From assembly GCF_001428625.1 (NCBI RefSeq), contig NZ_LMIE01000032.1, positions 283,620 through 347,619 of the forward strand: DNA of 64,000 bases. Direction: 5' to 3'. The position numbers and the translations under genes were made by a program. The stretch comes from Hydrogenophaga sp. Root209. GTDB lineage: Bacteria > Pseudomonadota > Gammaproteobacteria > Burkholderiales > Burkholderiaceae_C. Of the stretch, positions 18,219-26,892 are shown piece by piece (the stretch's first letter is position 1; every line of letters starts with the position of its first letter). The notes under the pieces are model-generated. The model saw only the letters and a list, made by a program, of their open reading frames with translations. It was not told where the DNA came from and did no database searches.

Positions 18219-19691
18219 TTACTGGGTCGACACCGAGCAAGCGTTGCCAGCCTTGAAGCCCTTGGACACTTGCGTGGGGAAGTCCACGTTGGCGAAACCA
18301 GACAGCGGGGTGGCGAACAAGCCGCGCAGATCGGTCACGCTCGGGTCGCCCAACACCGTGGCCAGACCGGTCAACAAGCCAGCGCCTTCGGCCGGTGCGG
18401 TGGCAGCGGTGAAGGCCACCAACTCGTACCAGAACTCGTAGTCGCCGTCGATGGCGGTCTGGCGCTGCTTGGCGTCGGCCGTGGGCGACACGCTGTTCAG
18501 CTTGGTGAAAGCGAACTTCTCGGTGCCGGCTGCCGCGTTTTCCAGCGACAGCACGCCGATGGCGTAGGCGTTCGCGTTGGAAGCAGCGGTGATGTTGGCC
18601 TTGACGTCGCCCGAACCGTTGTTGGAACGGATGGTGACGAAGTCATACACCGTGGAACCCACTGAGTTAGAACCGTCAGGCGTCAGCGCGCCAGTTGCCA
18701 GACCGGTGGCGCAAGGAGCGTTCAGGAAGAAGGCATTGGACGACGACTGGGTGCCCGAAGTGCCGACCCTGCGCTCGACCTGCAGTGGCGAGCCCGCCAG
18801 CGTGCTGGCGAGCAGACCAGCGTCCTTGTCGGCAGCGCCGCCACCCACTAAGGATGAGTATTTCTGGCGGCTCACGTTGGGCTGGCAGGCCGGGGTGGTG
18901 TTCACCGCGGTGATGGCGGCACCGGAGCCGGTGGCGGCGCATGCGGGGCTGGTGATGCCCTGCGACTGCTGCATGGCCACGTACAGCGGGTAGCTCACGG
19001 CCAGACCAAAGCCTTGGGCCACGTTGGTGGACACTTCGCTGCCGATGTCGGCCAGGCTCTTGATCACGCCCAGGTTGAGCTGGTTCAGGGTGTACTCGGT
19101 GTCTGACACACCGCCCACAGGCAGGGTGGGCACGGCGTTCACGCTGGCGTTGGGCGCCACGGTCACGGCCAGGCTGCCGCAAGCGAGGTAGGTCGGGTCT
19201 TGCGTGGCGAAGGCGGTCAGGGCGCAGGTGTTGCCGGTGGTGGCAGCGATGTTCTTCAGGCGCTTCACCGAGCCGCTCACGCTGGGGTTCACTTCACCCG
19301 CCAGGAACAGGTGCGGGGTGTAAGCCTCGAAAGAGCCCACGTCGAAGGTGTGATACACGACAGTCTTCTTGCCTTCCAGATCGGCACCGGCCGCTGGGCC
19401 CATGGTGCAGGCGTAGGCAGCAAATTTGCCGGCGGCGCTCTTGCCCGGGGCAGCATCGGCAGCGGTGGTCACCGACTTTTCCAGGTACACGTGCAGGTCG
19501 TCAGGAGCGCCATTGCTGTTGGCGTCAACGCACAGCTTGCGGATGCCGCCGTACACCGAAGCGGTGGGGGCGGTGGCGCCGTTGATCCACAGTTGCACGG
19601 TGGAAGCGTCGATTTGCGCGGGGGTCAGGGCGAAGGAAGAAGAAGCCACGCAAGCCAATGCAGCGGCCAGGGAGATGGAACGGATTTTCAT
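18219..19691 (-). CDS. Secreted PstS-like binding protein
   Basis: 490 residues starting at MKIRSISLAAALAC, with a signal peptide ending near FA|LTP (residue 21). The sequence QLWINGATAPTASVYGGIR near the mature N-terminus is the SGAsAP-type opening of the periplasmic phosphate-binding (PstS-like) fold. The rest is a long alpha/beta protein with several cysteines. No ABC transporter permease or ATPase genes are nearby, so it is unlikely to be an ordinary uptake component; it may be a substrate of the adjacent secretion operon. Two strong hairpins follow the gene. The ligand is not known from sequence, and the family call is moderate because it rests on the N-terminal motif and overall look. 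Confidence 0.65.
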   Translation of the reverse strand: MKIRSISLAAALACVASSSFALTPAQIDASTVQLWINGATAPTASVYGGIRKLCVDANSNGAPDDLHVYLEKSVTTAADAAPGKSAAGKFAAYACTMGPAAGADLEGKKTVVYHTFDVGSFEAYTPHLFLAGEVNPSVSGSVKRLKNIAATTGNTCALTAFATQDPTYLACGSLAVTVAPNASVNAVPTLPVGGVSDTEYTLNQLNLGVIKSLADIGSEVSTNVAQGFGLAVSYPLYVAMQQSQGITSPACAATGSGAAITAVNTTPACQPNVSRQKYSSLVGGGAADKDAGLLASTLAGSPLQVERRVGTSGTQSSSNAFFLNAPCATGLATGALTPDGSNSVGSTVYDFVTIRSNNGSGDVKANITAASNANAYAIGVLSLENAAAGTEKFAFTKLNSVSPTADAKQRQTAIDGDYEFWYELVAFTAATAPAEGAGLLTGLATVLGDPSVTDLRGLFATPLSGFANVDFPTQVSKGFKAGNACSVSTQ

Positions 19692-19748
19692 GATGAAGTC
19701 CAAAGGATGGAAGGCTGGAGGAAGAGAGACCGAGGGAAAGAGAGACCA

Positions 19749-19764
19749 CCCGCCCATGGGCGGG
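19749..19764. repeat. 16-bp perfect palindrome between PEP-CTERM and PstS-like genes
   Basis: CCCGCCCATGGGCGGG reads the same on both strands. It sits 44 bases after the PEP-CTERM gene stop and 58 bases before the PstS-like start. It could be the stem of a terminator for the PEP-CTERM gene, but no T-run follows on the minus strand (a pyrimidine-rich CTCTCTTTCCC does). An operator is the alternative. Confidence 0.3.
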
Positions 19765-19807
19765 CAGCCTCATCTGGAACTCAGGAACGTGAGGCCAGAC
19801 GCGCGCT

Positions 19808-20809
19808 TCAGGCGGCCTTGTTGTTGCGGCGGCGGGCGATGGCACCCATCAGGCCCAGACCAGCCAGCAACATGGCGTAGGTCTCGGGTTCCGGCACGGC
19901 GGTCACGCTGAAGGTCAGCACGTCACCCTGCAGGGTCCACAAGCCGTACTCGGTGCCACCGGCGAGGGCGCCGTTGCTGTCGAACTCGATCACACCGTCA
20001 CCGTCGAAGTCGTAGCCGATGGCTGTGAGATTGGCCTTGGCGGCCGACGTCGTGCTGCTGGAGACCTGGTTGAAGAAGGCCACGGCCTGCTGCTGACCCG
20101 CGAAGGTGGTGCTGCCAGCGGCGTACTCGCCGTTGTACTGTCCGTTGGTGTCGAACATGGAGGCTTGAGCAAGCTTCTCCATGCCGGAGCCGTTGTTGAA
20201 GTAGGCAGCACTCCCTGCGCTGGCCAGGTGGGCGCCATTGGCGTCGGTGGCATGCGTGCCGCTGACGTTCACGTTGTTGAAGAAGCCAGCCACTGTCGAG
20301 TTGCCAGCAAGGCCGTTGTTGGTCAGGTTGGTCGTCGAGGTGATCGTTGCAGCGCCGCCGGTGGCGTTGATGGCGTTGCCGGAGGCGTAAACGCCGCGCG
20401 AACCCACTGTGGTGCCAACGCCGTCCAGAGCCATTACCTGCAGCTGTGCCGTGCTGGTGGCGCCTGCACCGGCAGCCGCGGCATTGAAGTCGGTCAGGGT
20501 GGTGCCGTAGTTGCCGATCACGGAAGCCGTCAGGCCGGTGCCGCTGTACTCACCCGTGCTCAGGTTCCACGAACGGATCCACTCCGTGCCGCCGCCGGAC
20601 AGCGTGGTGTTGATGTCGACTTGCCAGGTGGCCAGTTGGGAATACGACAGACCCAGGTCGAACGAAGCCGAGGAGCCAGCGGAGCCGTTGCCGAAGGCCA
20701 GGGAAGCCAGGAAGGTGCCGTCGCCAGACGCAGCGCCGGAGTCAACAGCGGCGTGGGTCAGGCCGGTGGCAGCCAGCAAGGCGGCCGCTGCGATGAGTTT
20801 GAGTTTCAT
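19808..20809 (-). CDS. PEP-CTERM sorting-domain protein 1
   Basis: 333 residues starting at MKLKLIAAAALLAATG. Signal peptide cleavage is likely after THA (residue 19). The mature region is rich in Gly, Ala, Ser, Thr and Asn with no recognised enzyme domain; a DFDGDGVIEFDSNG segment near residue 285 could bind calcium. It ends in the exosortase target signal: VPEPETYAMLLAGLGLMG and a basic ARRR tail. It should be processed by exosortase B, encoded at 37626-38528, and be released to or anchored in the extracellular matrix. It is preceded by a 206-base intergenic region that carries candidate operator site B. Confidence 0.85.
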   Translation of the reverse strand: MKLKLIAAAALLAATGLTHAAVDSGAASGDGTFLASLAFGNGSAGSSASFDLGLSYSQLATWQVDINTTLSGGGTEWIRSWNLSTGEYSGTGLTASVIGNYGTTLTDFNAAAAGAGATSTAQLQVMALDGVGTTVGSRGVYASGNAINATGGAATITSTTNLTNNGLAGNSTVAGFFNNVNVSGTHATDANGAHLASAGSAAYFNNGSGMEKLAQASMFDTNGQYNGEYAAGSTTFAGQQQAVAFFNQVSSSTTSAAKANLTAIGYDFDGDGVIEFDSNGALAGGTEYGLWTLQGDVLTFSVTAVPEPETYAMLLAGLGLMGAIARRRNNKAA

Positions 20810-20944
20810 GTGAGATTCCAATCTGAAGTGAAGTGACAAGGAAGGGGGGAACTTTTCGCCGGTTGCAGCTCCAAGCCATCGGCTGCACAGAAGGAACTGT
20901 AGAAATCCAACGTTGCACCGCATTGGTTCGGTTCCCGTGTCCGC

Positions 20945-20962
20945 GTAGTCCGTTCAGGTAGT
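20945..20962. promoter_or_regulatory. Candidate operator, site B
   Basis: Plus-strand GTAGTCCGTTCAGGTAGT. It shares the 16 bases TCCGCGTAGTCCGTTC (20940-20955) with the complement of site C upstream of the secretion operon; the other arm is degenerate. It lies about 140 bases upstream of the PEP-CTERM gene start, in the 206-base intergenic region (20810-21015) between that gene and the LuxR regulator. Nothing else was recognised in that region. Confidence 0.45.
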
Positions 20963-21015
20963 GAAATCCGTCACACACCGGGCTTCACCCGCCCTCTCCC
21001 CTCCCACACCCCGTT

Positions 21016-21804
21016 TCAGTTCAGATCGCTGTGCGCCATCAACCGCAAGGTGGCGCTCTTGCCCACGGCCTGGGCGCGGTTGTTCACGTTGAGCTTGCGC
21101 ATCACCTTCTGCAGGTGGTTCTTCACCGTGGGTGGGCTGATGCCCAGGATCTGGCCGATTTCCATGTTGGTCTTGCCGTTCTTCACCCAGTGCAGCACCT
21201 GGATCTCGCGCTTGGACAACAGCGTCACGGGCGCCAGGTCCACCGCGCTGCCCGTGGCTTCGCGCATGCGCATGCGATGCAACGCCAGGTGCATGTGGGG
21301 CATGAGCAGTTCCAGCAGATAGGCGTCGCGCTCGCTCGGCAAATGGTCCATGCCGGCGAAGACGAAGAAGCTGCCGTAGCTCCCCTGCATTTCGCGCACG
21401 CCGTGCACGGCCACATGATTGAAGCCGCAGTGCTTGAGGTCGCTGATGAGCTGGCGCCGGCCCACCTGGTCGCCGCCTTCGCTGCTGAGCAGGCGCGGAA
21501 TGCGCCCGCCGCGCAGCCAGTCGTCCACCAGGCGGGGCAGCAGGCCATCGGTGCGGTCGGTCACCAGCGCGTCCACCCGCTCGCTGGTCACGCCGTTGGA
21601 GAAGCACTCCACCCGCAGCTGCATGCGCTCGATGTCGCCGTGCGCGCACCACAGCGATTCGTGGGCGATGAAGCCTTGCAAGGCACCTTGCGCCCACAAG
21701 AAGAACTGCGCGCGGGTCTGAACCTCGAGCGCGCGCTCCATGGTCATGAGCAGGTGTTCAAGATCGCTGGCGTTCAGACGGACAAACGATGCATTCGTTC
21801 TCAT
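21016..21804 (-). CDS. epsA: LuxR-type regulator, EpsA family
   Basis: 262 residues. The C-terminal 60 residues form a LuxR/NarL helix-turn-helix (LSKREIQVLHWVKNGKTNME, then IGQILGISPPTVKNHLQKV). The N-terminal 190 residues resemble EpsA, the LuxR regulator associated with XrtB exopolysaccharide loci. No receiver domain or autoinducer domain is evident. The start codon overlaps the stop of the last pseudopilin gene (ATGA), so it is co-translated with the secretion operon rather than sitting beside epsD-G as might be expected. It may sense cell or surface state and control the secretion, PEP-CTERM and polysaccharide genes. The symbol is given by family resemblance. Confidence 0.78.
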   Translation of the reverse strand: MRTNASFVRLNASDLEHLLMTMERALEVQTRAQFFLWAQGALQGFIAHESLWCAHGDIERMQLRVECFSNGVTSERVDALVTDRTDGLLPRLVDDWLRGGRIPRLLSSEGGDQVGRRQLISDLKHCGFNHVAVHGVREMQGSYGSFFVFAGMDHLPSERDAYLLELLMPHMHLALHRMRMREATGSAVDLAPVTLLSKREIQVLHWVKNGKTNMEIGQILGISPPTVKNHLQKVMRKLNVNNRAQAVGKSATLRLMAHSDLN

Positions 21805-22337
21805 GAGGCTCCTCTGGAAGCTGTGTTGTTGTCGGTTGCTGTTTCCGCGGGTGCAGCCATGGCTGGCGCGGCTTCAAAAACCCACTGGCTGTAGGCCGTG
21901 GTGCCGTTCAGGGCGGCGTCTTGTGGTTCGTGCGCCTTGCGCAGCGACTCGCCGCCATGACGGGTGTGGATGCCGGTGATGCGCCCGCCAGGTTTGACAA
22001 GCACCCACTCGGTGCTGTTGGTCATGGGGTCGCGCCAGAGGCGGCGCAGGTGCGGCACGGGCGTGGGAAAGCGCTTGTCCTGCAGCAGGTCGTCCAGCGT
22101 GGCCGGCGTGTTGGGCGAGCCGACGGGGCTGCGGTCGCGGTAGGACGCCAGCGCCAGCCGGAACTGCTGACCCACGAACAGCAACTGCGCTTCTTTCTCG
22201 CGCTGCGAAGCGGTGCGCCACACCTCGCCTGCACCGGCCAGCGTGATGCCCATGACAGCGATGGCGAACAGCACCATGAGGTAGCCAAAGCCCCCTTGTC
22301 GGCGACGGCCTGGCGAGTGGAGTTCACCACTGGTCAT
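21801..22337 (-). CDS. Pseudopilin-like secretion protein (third of three)
   Basis: 178 residues from the ATG at 22337, which has a strong ribosome site (GGAGGAGGG) inside the end of the upstream gene and overlaps that gene by 14 bases. After a short basic leader (RRRQGG) comes the hydrophobic segment FGYLMVLFAIAVMGITLAGA, a type IV pilin-like N-terminal helix without the usual Glu5. The C-terminal region has a GspG-like flavour (TPATLDDLLQDKRFP, RRLWRDPMT). It ends in an Ala/Thr-rich tail that overlaps the LuxR start. It is probably a minor pseudopilin of the secretion pseudopilus. Lack of Glu5 is a known feature of GspK-type minor pseudopilins. Confidence 0.75.
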   Translation of the reverse strand: MTSGELHSPGRRRQGGFGYLMVLFAIAVMGITLAGAGEVWRTASQREKEAQLLFVGQQFRLALASYRDRSPVGSPNTPATLDDLLQDKRFPTPVPHLRRLWRDPMTNSTEWVLVKPGGRITGIHTRHGGESLRKAHEPQDAALNGTTAYSQWVFEAAPAMAAPAETATDNNTASRGAS

Positions 22338-22710
22338 AGGTCTTGCCCTCCTCCACCGCGCCGCTGCGCAGGTCCCACACGCCGCTGGTGGTCTCGGCTG
22401 CCTCGCCCTGCAGGCTGCTGGGTGGTGGCAGCAGGGTCCAGGTGTCGCTGCTCTCGGTGATGGGGTCGGTGGGCAGGCTGCGCAGGTAGCGCTTGTCCAC
22501 CAGTTCGTCCAGCGTGGCGGGGTAACGGTCGTTGTCGGCCGCAAACTTGTCGATGGCGTCGCGCGTCACGGTCAGCGTTTCGCGCAGCGCCGTTTCCCTG
22601 GCGCGGTCCAGGTGTGCAAAGTAGCGCGGCGTGGCGATGGTGAGCAGCGTGGCAATGATGGCCATGACCACCATGAGTTCGATGAGGGTGAAGCCGCGGC
22701 GGGTGTTCAT
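22324..22710 (-). CDS. GspG-type pseudopilin (second of three)
   Basis: 128 residues from MNTRRGFTLIELMVV, with a textbook prepilin cleavage site (RRG|FTLIE with Glu5) and an N-terminal hydrophobic helix. The globular part has the GspG-like pattern YPATLDELVDKRYLRSLPTD. An ATG at 22722 is in frame but lacks a ribosome site; the ATG at 22710 is preceded by GGTGA at a good distance and starts just inside the pilin leader. It is processed by a prepilin peptidase not encoded in this window. Confidence 0.87.
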   Translation of the reverse strand: MNTRRGFTLIELMVVMAIIATLLTIATPRYFAHLDRARETALRETLTVTRDAIDKFAADNDRYPATLDELVDKRYLRSLPTDPITESSDTWTLLPPPSSLQGEAAETTSGVWDLRSGAVEEGKTYDQW

Positions 22711-22715
22711 GCTGT

Positions 22716-23192
22716 TCACCATTCGCGATAGGGCTGGCCGTTGAGGCCGGTGCGCCGGGAGCGCGAATACACGTCGTACACGTCTTCGCCTTCGGCGGGC
22801 GCATCGGGCGGGCTGCTGTAGGCGCGCAGCCCCCAGGTTTCGGCGGCGCTCAGGCTGCGGTCGGTGTTGAACGGGTCGCGCGGCAGGCGGCGCAAAAAGT
22901 AGATGCGCGCGGTGGTGGCACTTTTCGCGTCGGCCACCCCGTCCACCAGTTCGCCCAGGTTGCGCGGGTAGCCGCTGCCACCTGTGCGCGCCAGCACCCG
23001 GCCTTCGTCGGTGGCGCGCTTGTGCGCGTCGAGTGCGCCGCGGATCTGGCGCAGCGCGGTGCGCAGTTCGTGCTCCCGGGCCCGCTGCACATTCAGCTCC
23101 ACCAGAGGCACCGCCACCGAGGCCAGCACGGCCACGATGGCCACGGTGACCACCAGTTCAATGAGCGTGAAGCCGCGGGCCCGGTGTTTCAT
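22716..23192 (-). CDS. GspG-type pseudopilin (first of three)
   Basis: 158 residues. The leader MKHRARG is followed by FTLIELVVTVAIVAVLASVA, the classic class III signal with Glu5. The globular part contains SGYPRNLGELVDG and a FLRRLPRDPFN segment as in GspG-related minor pseudopilins. Its start overlaps the secretin stop (ATGA). Together with the two following genes it would build the periplasmic pseudopilus that pushes substrates through the secretin. Confidence 0.87.
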   Translation of the reverse strand: MKHRARGFTLIELVVTVAIVAVLASVAVPLVELNVQRAREHELRTALRQIRGALDAHKRATDEGRVLARTGGSGYPRNLGELVDGVADAKSATTARIYFLRRLPRDPFNTDRSLSAAETWGLRAYSSPPDAPAEGEDVYDVYSRSRRTGLNGQPYREW

Positions 23193-25321
23193 GGGGCCTG
23201 CCCTGCGGGACGTGCGGGTGCGAGCGGCGCCACCGGTGTGAGCGTCATCGACGACGCGGCTTCGGTGGCGGTCGCCGGGGCCGCCGGCACGGCGGGCGGC
23301 GGTGGGGCAGGAGCGGCCGCGCCCGGCGATGGCGTGGCGCCTCCCTGCCCGGCCGCGGAACTGGAGTCGCTTGTTTCGGTGGTGGCTTCTTCGGGCGGCT
23401 CGGTGTTGACGGGCGTGCGGGCGGCTGGCGGTGCACCGGCGGAGCGCGGTGCGGGGCGAGCACCGGCGCCGCCGCTGGACAGAGAGAGCGTGCGCGCCGC
23501 GGCTCGCTTGAGCACCAGCGGTGGCGCGCCCACGTCGGACTCCGAACCCGCGGGCTCGTTGACGGCGTTGGCGTCGGGCCGGGCCACGTTGCGCACGATG
23601 CGCGGCGTGATCAGCAGCACGATCTCGGTCTTGCTGTTGTTGTCGCGCGTGCTGGAGAACAGCCGCCCCAGCGTGGGGATGTCGCCCAGGCCGGGCAGGC
23701 GGTTGGCGCTGCTGCGTTCTTCGTCGCTGATGAGCCCGGCCAGCACCTGCGTTTCGCCATCGCGCAGGCGCAGCACCGTGGCCGCGCTGCGCGTGCCGAT
23801 CTGGTAGGCCAGCGATCCGGCCGGCCCGGTGACTTCGCGGGTCACGGAGCTCACTTCCATCTGCACCTTGATGCCGACCTCATCGTCCAGGTACACGTTG
23901 GGCTCCACATCGAGCTTGAGGCCCACGTCCAGATAGGACACCGAAGCCGACACGCCCACGTTGGCCGTGGACGTGGTGGTGAACACCGGCAGCTTGTCGC
24001 CGATGTGAATCTTGGCCTTCTCGCGGTTCTTCACGCGGATGCGCGGGTTGGCCAGGGTGTTGCCGTCGCCGGCTTCGCTGCGCAGGTTCAGCGTGAGCGC
24101 CGGGTTGGACACGAACGAGGTCAGGCCGTTGCGGTTGCGCAGGTCCACAAAGCCCTGGGCCAGCGTGCCGCCCAGCGTGGTGTTGCTTTGCGTCACGCCG
24201 TTGTTGACGATGGTGGTGTTGAGGTCGGGCTGCAGGCGGCCATAACCAATCTGGTCGGGGAAGCGGATACCGAGCTCCTGCAAACGGCTGCGCGTGACTT
24301 CCAGCACCTCCACGTCCAGCATCACCTCGGGCTCGGCCATGTCGAGCGATTCGATGAGCTTCTCGGCCAGGCGCACCGCGTCGGCCGTGTCCTTGATGAT
24401 CACGAGGTTGAGCTTTTCGTCGACAAAGATGTCCTTGGTCTTCACCAGCGTGCGGATCATGGTCTGCGCCTGCTTCACGTCGGTGTTGGCGAGGTAGAAC
24501 GTGCGGGTGACCAGGTCCTTGTAGTCCCGCGCTTTCACCGGCGTGTCGGGATAGATCATCAAGGTGTTCTGGTTGAGCAGCTTGCGTTCGAGCTGGTTGG
24601 TGGTGAGCACCAGGCCGATGACTTCTTCCACGCTCGCATCGCGCACGAAGATGGTCACGCGGGTGTCGGAGCGCACGTCCTTGTCGAACACGAAGTTCAC
24701 GCCCGAGGTGCGGGCGATCACGTCGAACACCGATTTGATCGGCACGTCCCGGAAGTCCAGCGTGATGGGCTTGGACAGGGCTGCGGTCAGAGCCGTGGGT
24801 GGCGCATCGGGGCGCGGTGCGTCGGCCCGCAGCCGGGCCAGCAGGCGACGCGCTTCGGCCTGGGTGGGCGCCACGGACAGCACCTCGCGCAGCACACGCT
24901 CCGCGCCTGCGCTGTCGCCCTTGGCGAGCAGGGTGCGGGCCTGTGTCATGCGGGCGGCCACGCGGCGCTCGTTCTCCAGCGCGATCATGCCGTCGCGCAC
25001 GCGCGGGTTGTTCGCGTCCAGGCGGGTGGCGCGTTCGTAGAGTGCCTGCGCTTCGTCCAGCCGGCCTTGCAGGCGCTCTGTCTCGGCGAGTGCCACGAGC
25101 TGGGCCGACACCCGGTCGCGCTGGCGGAAATACAGGGCGCGCAGCTCGGCGTTGTTGCCCGATTCGCGCACGCCCACCTCAAGGCGCTGCACGCTTTCGT
25201 CCAACTGGCCGGCATCCATCAGCGCCTGGCTTTCCCGGATGGCGGGGTGGGTGGCGCAGCCCGCGCACACACACAGGATCAGCATGGCCGCCATGCGACT
25301 TGAAATGAGCAAGGGGTTCAA
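23189..25321 (-). CDS. gspD: GspD/PilQ-type secretin, lipoprotein
   Basis: 710 residues. The N-terminus is a lipoprotein signal (VCAGC), followed by a TPR-like helical region (to about 185), an N0/N1-type domain (PITLDFRDVPIKSVFDVIAR onward) and the secretin barrel. The barrel carries the C-terminal signature VLAGLISDEERSSANRLPGL and GDIPTLGRLFSS. A Pro/Ala-rich tail of about 90 residues follows. It forms the outer-membrane channel of the secretion system. The start used is a TTG whose last two bases form part of the preceding stop (TTGA) with GGAAG upstream; an ATG nine codons later lacks a ribosome site. The TPR front end is unlike classical GspD and resembles pilus-type or other hybrid systems. 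Confidence 0.9.
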   Translation of the reverse strand: MNPLLISSRMAAMLILCVCAGCATHPAIRESQALMDAGQLDESVQRLEVGVRESGNNAELRALYFRQRDRVSAQLVALAETERLQGRLDEAQALYERATRLDANNPRVRDGMIALENERRVAARMTQARTLLAKGDSAGAERVLREVLSVAPTQAEARRLLARLRADAPRPDAPPTALTAALSKPITLDFRDVPIKSVFDVIARTSGVNFVFDKDVRSDTRVTIFVRDASVEEVIGLVLTTNQLERKLLNQNTLMIYPDTPVKARDYKDLVTRTFYLANTDVKQAQTMIRTLVKTKDIFVDEKLNLVIIKDTADAVRLAEKLIESLDMAEPEVMLDVEVLEVTRSRLQELGIRFPDQIGYGRLQPDLNTTIVNNGVTQSNTTLGGTLAQGFVDLRNRNGLTSFVSNPALTLNLRSEAGDGNTLANPRIRVKNREKAKIHIGDKLPVFTTTSTANVGVSASVSYLDVGLKLDVEPNVYLDDEVGIKVQMEVSSVTREVTGPAGSLAYQIGTRSAATVLRLRDGETQVLAGLISDEERSSANRLPGLGDIPTLGRLFSSTRDNNSKTEIVLLITPRIVRNVARPDANAVNEPAGSESDVGAPPLVLKRAAARTLSLSSGGAGARPAPRSAGAPPAARTPVNTEPPEEATTETSDSSSAAGQGGATPSPGAAAPAPPPPAVPAAPATATEAASSMTLTPVAPLAPARPAGQAP

Positions 25322-25833
25322 GGGGTGCTTCCAAACAGCAGGCGCTGTGGTTCGTTCAAAGGCAGGTAGGTCAGGCGCATGCCCAGCGAGGTGATTTCGT
25401 CCACCCGGTAGTTCGGCAGCAGGTCGCCCTGGCGCACCACACGCGGCAACTGCTGCGCGCCCTCGGCGAGAAATGCGATCACACGGCCGTCCTCTTCCAT
25501 GCGGCCGAGGTAGCGGTAGGGCAATTCAGGGGCGCGTGGTGGCGACGCTGGGGCCACCGCAGCGGGCGGTGGTGGTGGTGGTTGCCAACTCAGGGTGGCG
25601 AACAGATCACCACCCTCTCGCGTCATGCGCTGGGCCTCGAGCTCGCGCGGGGCGCTGGGGTTTGTGCTCCCCACCGCAGACACGCCGGTCACCTGCGGTC
25701 GGGCCGCTGGTGCGGTGCGCTGCGGCGCAGCCAGCGGTTCCTCGCCAGCATCGTCCACACCAGCGGCGTACCAAGTGGCCGCCAGCGTGAGCGCCAGGCC
25801 CAAACCCAGCCAGAGCGATCGGCGGTTGGCCAT
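25318..25833 (-). CDS. GspC/PilP-like inner-membrane protein
   Basis: 171 residues from the ATG at 25833, which overlaps the previous stop (TGATG). It has one N-terminal membrane helix (about 6-23), a Pro/Ala-rich periplasmic linker with a run of seven prolines, and a C-terminal beta domain (RYLGRMEEDGRVIAFLAEGA to the end) of the homology-region type seen in GspC and PilP. This domain normally bridges the inner-membrane platform to the secretin, encoded immediately downstream. Proteins of this type are sometimes annotated, misleadingly, as translation initiation factor because of the low-complexity linker. Confidence 0.75.
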   Translation of the reverse strand: MANRRSLWLGLGLALTLAATWYAAGVDDAGEEPLAAPQRTAPAARPQVTGVSAVGSTNPSAPRELEAQRMTREGGDLFATLSWQPPPPPPAAVAPASPPRAPELPYRYLGRMEEDGRVIAFLAEGAQQLPRVVRQGDLLPNYRVDEITSLGMRLTYLPLNEPQRLLFGSTP

Positions 25834-26372
25834 CACGGTGCCTTGAGGTAGAACGACCAGCGCACCCGCGCCTGGACCTTGGATTCGCCCACGGTATTGC
25901 GCTTGAAGCTGAGTTCATCCAGCGCCATGGTCGGCAATTCGTTGAGCACGTCGGCCATCCAGGCCCGCAGATCGGGGTAGGTGCCGTCGGCAGGCAGCGT
26001 GATCTGGTAGCGCTGCAGACGACCACCGGGTTCGTCCACCAGGCGGTACTCGCCGGTGGACAGCGCCACACCGTGTTCGCTGGCGCTGCGGTGGATGTGC
26101 CGCACCGCCTGCAATGCGCCAGCGGCCTGCGGCAGCCCCCCTTCGAACGTGGCCAATTGGGTGGCCTGGTCAAGCTGGGGATCGGGCTGGCGGTCCCGGC
26201 GCTCACGCTCGGCCAACTGCGCGGCTTGCAGGGCGCGCGTCTCGGCGCGGGTGCTGTCGGCGCCAAAGTGGGCGATGGGCCACACCAGGGCCATGAACAC
26301 CAGACCCACCGCCGCCGGCCAGCCGTGGCGGTGCAACAGGAAGGCCATCTGGGTGGTGAGCGGAACTTTCAA
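25833..26372 (-). CDS. PilO/GspM-like assembly protein
   Basis: 179 residues from a TTG start at 26372 that overlaps the preceding stop (TTGA); the next ATG is eight codons later. One membrane helix (about 17-33), a short coiled coil (ETRALQAAQLAERERRD) and a ferredoxin-like C-terminal domain with the PilO pattern YRLVDEPGGRLQRYQITLP and YPDLRAWMADVLNELP. It pairs with the PilN-like protein encoded upstream and forms part of the inner-membrane alignment complex. Confidence 0.75.
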   Translation of the reverse strand: MKVPLTTQMAFLLHRHGWPAAVGLVFMALVWPIAHFGADSTRAETRALQAAQLAERERRDRQPDPQLDQATQLATFEGGLPQAAGALQAVRHIHRSASEHGVALSTGEYRLVDEPGGRLQRYQITLPADGTYPDLRAWMADVLNELPTMALDELSFKRNTVGESKVQARVRWSFYLKAP

Positions 26373-26890
26373 GACGCGCCTCCCCAGGCGATGTCGACCG
26401 AAAAGCGGATCACCGACACGCCGTCTTGCAAGATCACCTCGTGCGAGCCGAGCACCACCGAGCTGGACACCGGCGACAGGCGCAAGGTCTCGACATAGGC
26501 GATCACCTCGGCCATGGTCCTGGCCTCGCCAGTGATGCGCAGCTGGCGTGTGGTGCCCTGCGCCTCGAACCCGAGCAGCGCAATGCCGGGTTCGGCCAGG
26601 CGTTCGAGCTCCTTGAGCAGTTTGCCCCAGGGGTGTGCAATGGCCTTGCCCACGCGGGCGTTGGCCACCACCACGGCGGGCGCCAGCGTGGGCGCCGCGG
26701 TGCGGGGCTTGGCCTTGGCGCTGCGGGACTGCCGCTCGGCGTGGTCCAGCGTGGACTGGAATTCTTCGCGCGCCTGGGCGTAGTCCAGCGCGGCCAGCAA
26801 CAGGCCCACCAGACCCGCGAACATCAGCGCCCAGCCCAGCAAGGAAGCACGCGGGCGACGGCGCAGAAAGTCGATGCGAAGTGGTGGCAT
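26369..26890 (-). CDS. PilN-like assembly protein
   Basis: 173 residues. The short cytoplasmic N-terminus MPPLRIDFLRRRPR is of the type that binds PilM in PilN proteins. It is followed by one membrane helix (about 18-35), a coiled-coil stretch and a periplasmic ferredoxin-like domain (LGFEAQGTTRQLRITGEART). It lies between the PilM-like and PilO-like genes, the standard pilMNO order, two bases after the PilM-like stop. In classical type II systems the equivalent parts are found in GspL and GspM. Confidence 0.75.
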   Translation of the reverse strand: MPPLRIDFLRRRPRASLLGWALMFAGLVGLLLAALDYAQAREEFQSTLDHAERQSRSAKAKPRTAAPTLAPAVVVANARVGKAIAHPWGKLLKELERLAEPGIALLGFEAQGTTRQLRITGEARTMAEVIAYVETLRLSPVSSSVVLGSHEVILQDGVSVIRFSVDIAWGGAS

Positions 26891-26892
26891 CG

